DNA from: Lamellibrachia columna
Taxonomy: Eukaryota; Annelida; Polychaeta; Sabellida; Siboglinidae
Assembly (NCBI GenBank): GCA_963662155.1
Contig: OY759266.1
Coordinates: forward strand, 58,930,010-58,994,009
Length of the DNA stretch: 64,000 nucleotides
Reading direction: 5' to 3'
The notes under the pieces were generated by a model. The model did no database searches, was not told the origin of the DNA, and was given only the letters and a program-made list of their open reading frames with translations. The translations under genes and the position numbers were made by a program. Positions 23,526-35,787 of the stretch are shown here, one piece after another. The stretch's first letter is position 1. Every line of letters starts with the position of its first letter.

Positions 23526-26250
23526 TTGAGAATGACACCAGGAAGATATGGACACACTTGGATCATGTGCTGAGAATGACACAAGAAAGAAACAGACGGA
23601 CACACTTGGGTCATGTGCTGAGAATGACACCAAAAAGAAGAGGACACATTTGGGTCATGTGCTGAGAATGACAAAAGGAAGAAGAGACGGACTTACTTGG
23701 GTCACGTGCTGAGAATGACACCAGAAAGAAAGAGACAGACACACTTGGGTCGTGTGCTGAGAATGACACCAGAAAGAAAGAGACGGACATATGTGGGTCA
23801 TGTGCCGAGAATGACACCAGAAAGAAAGAGACAGACACACTTGGGTCATGTGCCGAGAATGACACCAGAAAGAAAGAGACGAACACATGTGGGTCATGTG
23901 CCGAGAATGACACCAGAAAGAAAGAGACAGACACACTTGGGTCATGTGCCGAGAATGACACCAGAAAGAAGAGACGGACACACTTGGCTCATGTGCCGAG
24001 AATGACACCAGAAAGAAAGAGACCAACACACTTGGGTCATGTGCCGAGAATGACACCAGAAAGAAGAGACGGACACACTTGGCTCATGTGCCGAGAATGA
24101 CACCAGAAAGAAAGAGACCAACACACTTGGGTCATGTGCCGAGAATGACACCAGAAAGAAGAGACGGACACACTTGGCTCATGTGCCGAGAATGACACCA
24201 GAAAGAAAGAGACCAACACACTTGGGTCATGTGCCGAGAATGACACCAGAAAGAAGAGACGGACACACTTGGTTCATGTGCCGAGAATGACACCAGAAAG
24301 AAAGAAACGAACGCATGTGGGTCATGTGCTGAGAATGACACCAGAAAGAAAGAGACGGACAAACTTGGGTCATGTGCCGAGAATGACACCAGAAAGAAAG
24401 AAACAAACACATGTGGGTCATGTGCCGAGAATGACACCAGAAAGAAAGAGGCGGACACACTTGGGTCATGTGCCGCGAATGAAACCAGAAAGAAAGAGAC
24501 GAACACATGTGGGTCATGTGCCGAGAATGACACCAGACAGAAAGAGACAGACACACTTGGGTCATGTGCCGAGAATGACACCAGAAAGAAGAGACGGACA
24601 AAATTGGGTCATGTGCCGAGAATGACACCAGAAAGAAAGAGACGAACACATGTGGGTCATGTGCCGAGAATGACACCAGACAGAAAGAGACAGACACACT
24701 TGGGTCATGTGCCGAGAATGACACCAGAAAGAAGAGACGGACAAAATTGGGTCATGTGCCGAGAATGACACCAGAAAGAAAGAGACGAACACATGTGGGT
24801 CATGTGCCGAGAATGACACCAGACAGAAAGAGACAGACACACTTGGGTCATGTGCCGAGAATGACACCAGAAAGAAGAGACGGACAAAATTGGGTCATGT
24901 GCCGATAATGACACCAGAAAGAAAGAGACGAACACATGTGGGTCATGTGCCGAGAATGACACCAGAAACAAAGAGACGAACACATGTGGGTCATGTGCCG
25001 AGAATGACACCAGAAAGAAAGAGACCGACACACTTGGGTCATGTGCCGAGAATGACACCAGAAAGAAAGAGACGAACACATGTGGGTCATGTGCCGAGAA
25101 TGACACCAGAAAGAAAGAGACAGACACACTTGGGTCATGTGCCGAGAATGACACCAGAAAGAAGAGACGGACAAAATTGGGTCATGTGCCGAGAATGACA
25201 CCAGAAAGAAAGAGACGAACACATGTGGGTCATGTGCCGAGAATGACACCAGACAGAAAGAGACAGACACACTTGGGTCATGTGCCGAGAATGACACCAG
25301 AAAGAAGAGACGGACAAAATTGGGTCATGTGCCGAGAATGACACAAGAAAGAAAGAGACGAACACATGTGGGTCATGTGCCGAGAATGACACCAGAAAGA
25401 AAGAGACGAACACATGTGGGTCATGTGCCGAGAATGACACCAGAAAGAAAGAGACGGACACATGTGGGTCATGTGCCGAGAATGACACCAGAAAGAAAGA
25501 GACGAACACATGTGGGTCATGTGCCGAGAATGACACCAGAAAGAAAGAGACCGACACACTTGGGTCATGTGCCGAGAATGACACCAGAAAGAAAGAGACG
25601 AACACATGTGGGTCATGTGCCGAGAATGACACCAGAAAGAAAGAGACAGACACACTTGGGTCATGTGCCGAGAATGACACCAGAAAGAAGAGCCGGACAC
25701 ACTTGGCTCATGTGCTGAGAATGACACCAGAAAGAAAGAGACGAACACATGTGGGTCATGTGCCGAGAATGACACCAGAAAGAAAGAGACGAACACACTT
25801 GGGTCATGTGCCGAGAATGACACCAGAAAGAAGAGACGGACACACTTGGCTCATGTGCCGAGAATGACACCAGAAAGAAAGAGACAGACACACTTGGGTC
25901 ATGTGCCGAGAATGACACCAGAAAGAAGAGACGGACACACTTGGGTCATGTGCCGAGAACGACACTAGAAAGAAAGAGACGAACACATGTGGGTCATGTG
26001 CCGAGAATGACACCAGAAAGAAAGAAACGAACACATGTGGCTCATGTGCTGAGAATGACACCAGAAAGAAAGAGACGAACACATGTGGGTCGTGTGCCGA
26101 GAATGACACCAGAAAGAAAGAGACGAACACATGTGGGTCATGTGCCGAGAATGACACCAGAAAGAAAGAGACGAACACATGTGGGTCATGTGCCGAGAAC
26201 GACACCAGAAAGAAGAGGCGGACGCACTTGGGTCATGTGCTGAAAATGGC
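23526..26250. repeat. 48/47-bp minisatellite, about 57 copies, with higher-order structure
   Basis: A plus-strand unit of 48 bp, or 47 bp when AAGAAAGAG is shortened to AAGAAGAG. The 48-bp form reads GHVPRMTPERKRRTHL on the plus strand; the 47-bp form shifts the frame. Some blocks repeat every 95 bp (near 23940-24250) and others every 143 bp (near 24560-25300), i.e. two- and three-unit higher-order repeats. GHVxRM followed by basic residues resembles the C-terminal end of RTE/jockey-type LINE ORFs. Confidence 0.95.
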
Positions 26251-26261
26251 ACCAGAAAGAA

Positions 26262-26406
<145 letters not shown>

Positions 26407-26469
26407 TGTAATACGATCGTTAAATATGCAATATCACAGCAGTAAAACCCAATACGTGGAAAAAAGAAA

Positions 26470-26850
26470 TGTCTTTAGTAGCTTTTTGAATTGCGGGTGG
26501 TTGCCGTTTCCACGTATGTTGGCAATTTATCCCACAGAGTGGGGCCAACTCAGGCAAATACTCGGCGGCCGAAACGTTCCAAGTTGACTCGTGGCACGGG
26601 AGAGGTAGCCCGCCGGCAGAGCGTAGGCAGCGTCGTGGTGCGTATTGGTGCAGCAGTGCAGCAAGGTACTCTGGTTTGCCTTCGTAGAGTGCCTTGTGCA
26701 CAAGGACGAGTATCTTGTACAAGTTGTACTCAATTCTTCTCTTAACGGCAGCCAGTGTAGTTGCCGCTGTATTGTTGTCATGGCAATGCGAGCCGCTGAC
26801 AGCTGAACCAGGAAAAGGGAATGCCTATAACAACTCTGAAAAGAACCTTC
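26470..26850 (-). mobile_element. LINE C-terminal fragment, L2/CR1-like, frameshifted
   Basis: The minus strand reads IQRQLHWLPLREEL, then, in another frame, YKILVLVHKALYEGKPEYLAALL. This is the thumb/C-terminal signature (HWLP box and KALHG-like helix) shared with the element at 13.3 kb. One frameshift near 26720 separates the two parts. No catalytic motif remains. Confidence 0.75.
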
Positions 26851-27678
26851 TTGTTTTTCTTCATGGAGATTGTATGCTCGCAAAACAGGGAAGCGTTGTA
26901 AGCAAACAAAAACTAGACGGGATGACTCCTGGAGATCAGGACTTAGTACACAGACAACCTGTCAGAGTCAGTCAGACGTGCTGTCAAACTACTGTAACTC
27001 AACCGATGATCGACGTCACTAGGTGTTTCCAACTCGGGGGGCTAGAAAAGTGTTTCACATACTCTATGGAGAGACACATGAGACACAAACGCTTTGATGT
27101 GTTATTTTCTATGGGTATGAATTGGTTAACTTTATCAGGAAATACATACTAACGTGATATGACACAAGACAATGCGCGCAAACATGTCTGGTCGTCGTCA
27201 CTGCGCCAAAGCACCACTACCTAGAGTATACTCTTAAACTTTAAGACCAAAAACACTGGACTGCGTTTCTATTTTTATTCTGGGACAAAGTTCAAATCCA
27301 TAGTTCGCGAGGATGCTACAACAATACCGCTTCATTGGTGGCCGACACACATCGCGTGTGTAACCGTACCTGTCTACCGGACAATGTGCACAAATCTACG
27401 TTGACAAGTCAGACAATATTCCTTTTAATAGCTGGCTTCGTGCGACATACTATATCTCAGGCACCATCGTTGACACGCAACCTCCTTTCTTCCGTGCACC
27501 TCTACGTTCTGTCCTGGTCTTAGTATCCAAATTCGGAGGCACACTCGGCTGAGCGGACTTCCTTGACCTAGAAACCTGATTTGTATCGTCGCCAATAGGA
27601 GCACTTCAATATGACAGACCGAGAGCACGGCGTGCATTATGCCGGTATAGAGTGTCAAGTAAAAGAACAAATAACATG
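26851..27678. other. Region without recognisable genes
   Basis: Only short open frames. Nothing recognised. Confidence 0.3.
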
Positions 27679-27679
27679 A

Positions 27680-27773
<94 letters not shown>

Positions 27774-27820
27774 GTATGTGTGTGCGTGTGTGTGTACGTG
27801 CGTGTGTGTGCGTTTGTGTT
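27679..27820. repeat. (GT)n microsatellite
   Basis: About 45 pure GT units, then degenerate GTGC/GTAT variants. Confidence 0.97.
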
Positions 27821-28106
27821 TTTTGATGACTTTACAGAAGTCGTTCAACACAAACAACAATACGTCTCTCCCCAAAGCTGTCGTGCTTACAATAACAAAC
27901 AAGTAGGCCTTATAGCGAGATCACGTGGACTAAACTGCATGTGTTCTTCAAGGTGACTCTGTCTGTCCTAGATGTGAACTCAACCAACGTGGGATTCCTG
28001 TACCGCTTCAAAACTGTCTGTGAACTCCGGCGATGAAAGATAACGCATATTCATTTCATCGATTAGCAAAGTCGGTCAAAGTGAATGTCTGGGGGTCACA
28101 CAATAC

Positions 28107-28330
<224 letters not shown>

Positions 28331-28349
28331 TATATAATTAAATCCGCTC

Positions 28350-28530
28350 TCTTCCTCAACCGTTCCCTTCCGTTCCCCTTCCATTCATTCCACGTGTCCA
28401 GCCCACTTTAGCAGGCTCCTCACCAGCTTCCTCCTGACATTTCCTTTCACACAACCTCCTCCCTCAGCTCCTCCAGTCTTCCCTTGTCCATTCCTTTCAC
28501 TCCCGCAGTTCGCCTCACCCACTTACTTTC
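28350..28530 (-). mobile_element. LINE C-terminal remnant related to 53155-53400
   Basis: A pyrimidine-rich plus strand whose complement resembles the basic C-terminal end at 53155-53394 (RRIAGMKGMDKGR-like). Diverged, with stops. Confidence 0.6.
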
Positions 28531-29499
28531 GCAAACTTGTAGTTTTCCCCATCGCTGTGGTTTCTGGACCGTATAAGTAGGGAAAATATATTGGGATAAG
28601 TATACCTTTTTGTGACATGCCGTTATACCCCAATGACTGCAGGCCAGGAATGTATCACATGTCGCTGGTCAACTCGTGACATGGTACAGCTGGAAATGGC
28701 TAAATATAGGTAATAATTTATATCCAAGACGCATTACCTCCCGGTATGTTACGTTGTTATAACGCGGCGCAGTACATAACCAACATGTTGAAGGCTTTTC
28801 GCCCGGTTCATAATTTCGCCAGAACAGTAGCATATATACTTTTCTAACGTGATACCATTTTCTTACTATGAATCCAAAGAATTGCAGAAACCGCGTCCAT
28901 TTTCGTTCCATCAGTTAGCATTCTGGATATTAACACCAATCTCAAGAAATGCAAACATTTTGGCCGAAAATGTGTACGCAATTTTACAGAGTGAAGCATA
29001 TTTCTATCGAATATTCCTATTGAATATTATATCCTTGCATTCATATGTGCCATGAATGAATTCCAGCCGCGAAGAATGCTTTTCGACACTCGAGAAATAC
29101 GCGTGATTGCAGACGTTTTATCGTGCACATTAATGTAAAACGGATCGGCAGCTCATTCCACGCCATTTGGGAAACAGACATTCAACTGTTATCAGTAATT
29201 CGCATGCAAGAACCTTCTGCCATTCGCACTTTCCAGTCGCTTTTGATAATCACATATATGGCAACAACAATGTCACACGCATACGCAACTGAATATAGCC
29301 TGATAAAAACAACGATTCTCTGCAGGCTATCTGATCGGTATAAGATTCCGGCCGTTTACACGCGAGTTCACACGAACTACGGTTTTAAAGACGGTCGCAC
29401 ACGAAGGTATTCACGCTGCCTGTCAGCCCCGCGGCAAACACGTCGGCTCTGATCGGAGGCGATAAATGTCTAGTCAGCATTGTGACCGTAATTTCTTGA
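28531..29499. other. Region without recognisable genes
   Basis: Short open frames only. Nothing recognised. Confidence 0.3.
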
Positions 29500-30425
29500 C
29501 AGACTCCATCAAGGGATGGCACGGTGAGCAATGAACACCTCTTGAGTCTCGACAGACTCTGTCAAGGTGTGGCATGGTGAGCAATGAACACCTCTTGAAT
29601 CTCGTCAGACTCTGTCAAGGTGTGGCACGGTGAGCAATGAACACCTCTTGAGTCTCGACAGACTCCATCAAGGTGTGGCACGGTGAGCAATGAACACCTC
29701 TTGAGTCTCGACAGACTCTGTCAAGGTGTGGCACAGTGAGCAATGAACACCTCTTGAGTCTCGACAGACTCCATCAAGGTGTGGCACGGTGAGCAATGAA
29801 CACCTCTTGAGTCTCAACAGACTCTGTCAAGGTGTGGCACGGTGCACAATGAACACCTCTTGAGCCTTGACATACTCTGTCAAGGTGTGGCACGGTGCGC
29901 AATGAACACCTCTTGAGTCTTGACAGACTCCATCAAGTTGTGGCAAGGTGAGCAATGAACACCTCTTGAGTCTTGACAGACTCCATCAAGGTGTGGCACG
30001 GTGCGCAATGAACGCCTCTTGAGTCTTGACAGACTCCATCAAGGTGTGGCACGGTGCGCAATGAACACCTCTTGAGTCTTGACAGACTCCATCAAGGTGT
30101 GGCACAGTGAGCAATGAACACCTCTTGAGTCTTGACAGACTCCATCAAGGTGTGGCACGGTGCGCAATGAACACCTCTTGAGTCTTGACAGACTCCATCA
30201 AGGTGTGGCACAGTGAGCAATGAACACCTCTTGAGTCTTGACAGACTCCATCAAGGTGTGGCATGGTGAGCAATGAACACCTCATAAGTCTTGACAGACT
30301 CCATCAAGGTATGGCACGGTGCGCAATGACCACCTTTTGAGTCTTGACAGACTCCACCAAGGTGTGGCACGGTGCGCAATGAACACCTCTTGAGTCTCGA
30401 CAGACTCTGTCAAGGTGCGCAATGT
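29500..30425. repeat. 53-bp minisatellite, about 17 copies
   Basis: The unit contains GAGTCTTGACAGACTCCATC followed by AAGGTGTGGCACGGTGAGCA. Early units carry CTCGACAGACTCTGTC and later ones CTTGACAGACTCCATC. Each unit contains a short palindromic stretch (GAGTC...GACTC). Confidence 0.95.
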
Positions 30426-30611
30426 ATGCCTCACCTCACCGTCGAATTGTTTTACTTCTCTTGGAGTGAAATAGTGGTACCACTCCGAAGTAACATGTAG
30501 TAGCAAAACTTCGCCAACGGCGGCAATGTGCTGGCTACGTCGTAGGTACACCACTTAGAGCTGTCAATTCCCACAGCGTGGACGTTTAATCCTGTCATAT
30601 CCAAGTCACAC

Positions 30612-30695
30612 TGTAAACATGTGCAGAACGACGGGGCTGTACAGACACAACAACATGTGCAGACCGACGGGGCTGTACAGACACAACAACATTGC
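30612..30695. repeat. 36-bp repeat, two copies
   Basis: Two copies of a unit containing ACATGTGCAGAACGACGGGG. Confidence 0.75.
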
Positions 30696-31007
30696 AACAT
30701 TGCACTAAAACGAGATCAAACATGGATGGATCAATAAAAATATATACAAAAGAAAAAAAATTATAAATAAATAAGTAAAAAGTGATTTATCTATCTATCT
30801 GGTGGTCATGGTAACCAGGAAAAAACGCTACGCCCTACAAGATACATCACCATACATCATCAGTTTCTTGAACTAGCATTGAGAACATCGTGGCTGAATA
30901 CTTTCTTTATATGTTGTTGGTATGAACAATATGTCAGAGGGAGAACTGTAAAATGTTTTCAGCAGTCCAAACAGCACTACGTAAACATACCTTACATAAC
31001 GCCGCCA

Positions 31008-31139
31008 CGTGCATCTAAATACGTTACACGGGCGAGGACGTCGTGACGAAGTGCGTGACTGGACGAGCGCCGTGCATCTAAATACGTTACACGGGCGAGG
31101 ACGTCGTGACGAAGTGCGTGACTGGATGAGAGCCGTGCA
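31008..31139. repeat. Direct duplication of about 65 bp
   Basis: Two adjacent copies of a segment starting GTGCATCTAAATACGTTACA and ending near the CGTGACTGGA word. Near-identical. Confidence 0.85.
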
Positions 31140-32025
31140 GATAACACCAGCACCCGTTGAATCTTTGACACCTGTAATCACTGTCATAAGTTTTGGTGTC
31201 ACCACTAACAATCATTAGACATCTACACCCCTTGACAAAATGACATACTCTATCTTGGGTGTTTGTTAGCCAGGGGAATAAAAAATGTTGTGTCTGCAAT
31301 AGCCTGTGATCTGTATCATCTACCGATATACATGATTGGAAATTTATATTTACCATGGCACACACATGTTAAAAAACTGGAAATTAATTCCAACTGAAAC
31401 GAAACTAATACAATCCTTAAGTAATAAGACTTTCTCTGTTTAAAATAGTGATTGTAACAAACATTTTATATAAATTAGGGATTATAAACGCAGAATTCCA
31501 CATTCATTACACTGACATAATTGAGGGTTCTGCATTTAGCAAATGTGGATTTTTACAGAGCTAGCAAAAACAAAATGCAGTTACACTTTTATTTTTCAGA
31601 TGGGTAGCGTGTGCGTGCGTGCGTGCATGTGCGTTAACAGCATGTAATAATGTTTATAAAGACAATGCTGTGTTGTTAATGTATTATTTTAATATAAAAT
31701 GCATACAAAAAGTACAATATGCAATCGGCTGCTGCCATTAGGATATGAACAAGCATTTAGTCATTCAGTTTCTTAATCATATCACATGTATCTGATTATG
31801 GCAGAGGCAAGTTTAGCTTGAGTATTGTAACTGACAAACACATCACACAAGTACAGCTTGAGTATTGTAACTGACAAACACATCACACTTACACACATTG
31901 GCATTTAGCACAAAATCATCAGCTTTGTTTAACTGACGTAACAAATATAATTTCTTATAGCATTTTTTTTGCCCATTATAACTTCCTGTTGGAAATGTAA
32001 CTGCAGTATATTTAAGATTTTTACA
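31140..32025. other. AT-rich region without recognisable genes
   Basis: A 38-bp direct duplication at about 31815-31889 (AGCTTGAGTATTGTAACTGA). Nothing else recognised. Confidence 0.35.
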
Positions 32026-32345
32026 AGATTTCACAAGATAGCCATCCCAAACTACAAGTTCAAGATGGCAAGTGGACAAGGAAGCCATTGGACTATCAAG
32101 AGTCCAACAATTGTATCATCTTTGTATAGCCCGCCCTTATCATATATTTGTCAATTCTATTTTTAAACATATTCACACTACTAGCATTAACACAATCATT
32201 TGAAAGTTTGTTCCATTCATTTATCACTCACTGTGAGAAAGAGTACTTTGTCAAGTCCAACATACACTGTTCCATGGCTAATGCTGCTTTGTGTCCTCTG
32301 GTTCTACTGCCTTCATTAAGTTTGCAGAACATTTTCCTATCAATA
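32026..32345 (-). mobile_element. CR1 LINE 3' end and C-terminus (copy 6, left part)
   Basis: On the minus strand: C-terminal codons (RTRGHKAALAMEQC-like and FSQ-V-NEWNKL-like) and the 3' UTR, ending at the tail near 32026 (ACAAGATTTCACAAGAT on plus). The copy is interrupted at 32345 by TA repeats and the DNA transposon at 32354. Confidence 0.82.
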
Positions 32346-32353
32346 TATATATA

Positions 32354-33353
32354 CAGTCGCGCCTCGTTATAACGCGGTAGTCGGGGTCCACGACTTCGAA
32401 CCGCGTTGTAAGCGAGGCGCGTTAGGTGTTCTCGTATCTGCCACCAGGGAGCTACTAAACAACAGCGATCGCCGCCCGCTGCACCAAGTCCATGAACCCT
32501 GTCGAAGCCCCGTGTGCTTGCAGCATTGTCTTATACGGCAATGTGCAGTTTGTGGAACTTATTAAACGCGTATACTAGCATCAACGTGTATTATTTTTAA
32601 ATGTCACACCCTCTTGACTCTTGAACTGAATAAAACACATGTACGTATTCCGTTATGGAATAGATATACTACGATGATGATGTACTGGACCAACAGGCCT
32701 ACGAATCGAAAATAATAACCTGGACCTGAGCAGCCGAAAACGTATATGATTTGACAAACGTAGCATGTAAGCTGATAAAACACCGAAAAAGACAATAGGT
32801 AGAATTAATAATTGTTTCACTTCGTCTGTCAACCGATCTCGACCGAAGCATAAATTTATTACGCACCACTTAACATCGATTCATCATTTCATATGCGGAT
32901 GACGAATTCGTATTTTCGCCACCGGTATTCCTTGGGTGAGGAATTTGGCATGTTGGTTTCGCGTAGCGAAAACGATTAAATTTACGATGTAACGGAACCA
33001 TGTAATTTCACCCAAGTGTTATATTGGTACTGCATGTTAAATGCATTTAAAACGGTTGATCTGATTCTTACGCGAGGCATATTTGTGAATCTCGATTGCA
33101 ATTTACAAACCGTCGAAGCGAAGCCAGCGACAGCGATTGGTGTCGGCGGCAGCGCAAAACAAACAACACGTTGATACTCGTTCATTGACATTGTTCACCT
33201 AATGTTTCTTGAGAATTGTCAAAGCAATTCTAAGTAGGTTTAAGCGGGCCCATTTGACATTTTCCCCTGGCGGCAGAAATTCGGGGTCCACGACCGACCG
33301 CGTTATATCCGAATCCGCGTAATAACGGGGCGCGTTATAACGAGGCGCGACTG
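32354..33353. mobile_element. Non-autonomous pogo/Tigger-like DNA transposon, 1000 bp
   Basis: Begins CAGTCGCGCCTCGTTATAAC and ends with its reverse complement. At least 23 terminal bases pair, and TA flanks both sides as in Tc1/mariner-superfamily insertions. It contains no transposase frame, so it would depend on enzyme from elsewhere. A diverged relative without its ends occurs three times at about 46.9-49.56 kb. The pogo/Tigger assignment rests on the CAGT...CTCGTTATAAC type of terminus and is provisional. Confidence 0.88.
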
Positions 33354-33385
33354 TATATATATATACATGTATATATATATATATA

Positions 33386-33465
<80 letters not shown>
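33354..33465. repeat. (AT)n microsatellite at the transposon edge
   Basis: TA-rich run, mostly perfect AT, following the right terminus of the 1000-bp element. On its far side lies an inverted copy of the sequence found left of the element (33466-33490 against 32320-32345). Confidence 0.9.
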
Positions 33466-33466
<1 letters not shown>

Positions 33467-33489
33467 ATAGGAATATGTTCTGCAAACTT

Positions 33490-34330
33490 ATTTTCTTACC
33501 ATTTAACCAATTCATCTAGATCATCATGTAAACTTTATCTGTATCATTTGTAACCTTTCTGGATACTTTTGTGTCGTCTGGAAATTTCAGCACTTTGGTA
33601 AACATGTCATCTTCCAAATAATTTATATACATTCAAAATAGTATAGGTCCCGATACTGATCCCAGTGGTACCACACAAAACATATTTCCAGTTTGAAATC
33701 TCACCATCTACTATTACTCTCTGTCTTCTAAGTAGACAACACCCACCAGTGACCCATCATCTACCCACTTTGTAATTTCTTCCAAAAAGCATAATTAGCT
33801 AGACATAACCTTGCTTTTAGGATCCCATGTTGAGATGTATTTATTAATTTGTTTTACAATGAATTCTACCATGTGGTCTCTAATTAATGTTTCTAGTAAT
33901 TTGCTTACAACTGATGTTAAACTCACTGGTCTGTAATGTATTCTTTCTTCTGGTGACAAAGTATACACTTTTGCAAGTGGTGTACTAATTTGCTCTATAA
34001 TTTTCTTAAGCAGTTTTGGGGGCATTCCATCAACTCCATGTGATTTATCTTAATTTTCTTTGCCATCAATCCAGGAGTTCTATACACCTACAGCATCTGT
34101 TTGTGAGCAATATTTCTAATAGCTTCTTTTGACAGGTGAATCTTCCTGGACCTTTCCCCTTTTTTTCTTAATGGAACAAATATCTCAGTAATGCCTCCAA
34201 TCTCATATTTTAAACAAGTTAAGCATTTTGTTGCTGTATTGATCTTTAGCAAATTAATCATTCCAATCTATATTCCCTAGATATGCATTTCTTTATATTT
34301 GCCTTTGTTGAAGTTCCTCTATCATATCCC
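33490..34330 (-). mobile_element. CR1 LINE RT fragment (copy 6, right part), decayed
   Basis: The minus strand carries RT pieces in several frames: the PPKLLKKIIEQISTPLAKVY region, YRPVSLTSVVSKLLETLIRD, and toward 33550-33680 the motif B/C region, where GSVLGP- and FADD-like codons are damaged. It is probably the same insertion as 32026-32345, with about 500 bp of the ORF lost between them. Confidence 0.82.
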
Positions 34331-34600
34331 CCGTTTTGAAAGGTAACCAAACAAGTTCTAAAGCACGCTCTTCATAGTAGTAATTACAATTAGCCTTTAG
34401 GTGGGAGTTCAACACTGACAAAGAGCAGGAGTCTTGTGTGAAGATGATGACAGATGCTATGATATCCCCGTTTTGAAAGTCACATCAGTGGAGCATATGT
34501 GTAGTGGTGTGATGACGTCATTGAATAAAGAACTATCTAACAGAGAGGTGGTCTCGATCGATTAATTCATACCTGGTAGTATCATGGTAGCTTAGTAGAA
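34331..34600. other. Spacer upstream of the large CR1
   Basis: No gene recognised. It could include 5' UTR of the following LINE; the exact 5' end cannot be fixed without a full consensus. Confidence 0.3.
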
Positions 34601-34702
34601 AAGACATAGTTAGCAAGTATATTAGCCTAAAGTGTTCATTTGAACACAAAAACAACCTTATTCAAGGCTCACGTGGCAATCAGATTAAGTCTAAATTTTG
34701 TG

Positions 34703-35763
34703 ATGGCGCCATGCGAACAGCAGGTAAAGGCCACCAGGCATTTCATATGCAGCAGTTGTAGCAACTGGGTGGACTTCATCAAGTCTGGGTGTGGGAAGTC
34801 CTGGGTTGAGGTTCAGGCGGATAGTTTTGAGTGTAGGGGATGTACGAGGATGAAGGAACTTGAGGTGGAGTTAAACAGCTAAGGCTGCTCGTTGTGGAAG
34901 TGGTGGGAAGGGAGCAGGTGGGTTGTGCCAGTGGTTCTGGTGGGGGGACATTAGATGATAAAGTGGGGGAAGACGATGAGAGAGATGCTAGGGAGAGCTC
35001 ACCTCAGCCTGGGAGGAGGCTGAGAGAAGGTAAGGTGACAGGTCGTAGGGAGACAGGACGTAAGGAGACGGGACATAGGGGGACAGGACGAAAGGAAATG
35101 AGAAGGAAAGAAATGGGAGAGAAGACAAAGGGATTGAAAGAAAGGGGAGTGGGGGAGACAGTAGCGAAGGAGTCGGGGGGGAAAGGAGACGGAGGTGCTA
35201 TTCCGAGGCAGTGATAGGAGGTGAGAAAGAGAGCGAGGGTGTTTGTGGGGGACTCAATAGTTAGGAAGATCAACAGAGTCTTAAACAAGGGAGATGACGT
35301 TGTAGTTTGCTTGCCTGGAGCCAAAATACAGGTGATAACTGAGAGGGTAGAAAACATTGTAGGTTCAGGAAAGGGTGGATCTGTTTTAGTACACATAGGA
35401 ACAAATGACGTAGAGAGGGAGGGTACAACTGCCATACAGGAATTTGGTCAGAACACTAAAGCAGACATGGGTTGAGCAGGTAATACTCAGGGATTCTACC
35501 AGTAATAGGAAGGAGGGGTCATAGATATCGAAATTGCCAGGGGATGGCAATTAACATGTTAGTCGAGAAGCTATTTAGGGAAGAGGAAGTTGGTTTTGTG
35601 GATTTGTGGGGAAGTTTTGTTGGAAGGGCTGATATGTACATGAAGGACGGGCTTCATCTAAGTGGAAAGAGGGCAGCAGTATTTGCGGATGGACTCACAG
35701 CAGCAGTAGACAGTGGCATGGGTAGCATAACTAATATTTTTGGTAGTCAACACTATTTAAACT
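34703..35763 (+). pseudogene. CR1 ORF1 remnant: PHD-like finger and SGNH esterase
   Basis: The N-terminal part has cysteine pairs (FICSSCSNW, SGCGKSW, FECRGC) in the pattern of a PHD/zinc-binding domain. A basic, low-complexity linker (GRRETGRKETG type) follows, then two in-frame stops near 35212-35217. The esterase keeps all three SGNH blocks: VFVGDSIV with the nucleophile serine (about 35240), HIGTNDV (about 35395) and DGLHLS with the catalytic Asp-His pair (about 35647). Frameshifts after 34880 and after 35470 break it. In the family the esterase is thought to act on lipids or membranes; its role in transposition is unclear. Confidence 0.82.
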
Positions 35764-35787
35764 AGAAGCGCAGGGGGTTACTTAGAG

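Noticed and set aside
34440..34620. Possible LTR end and primer-binding-like sequence upstream of the large CR1
   Set aside because: AATAAAGAACT and TGGTAGTATCATGGTAG words looked suggestive, but no matching second LTR or internal coding region was found.
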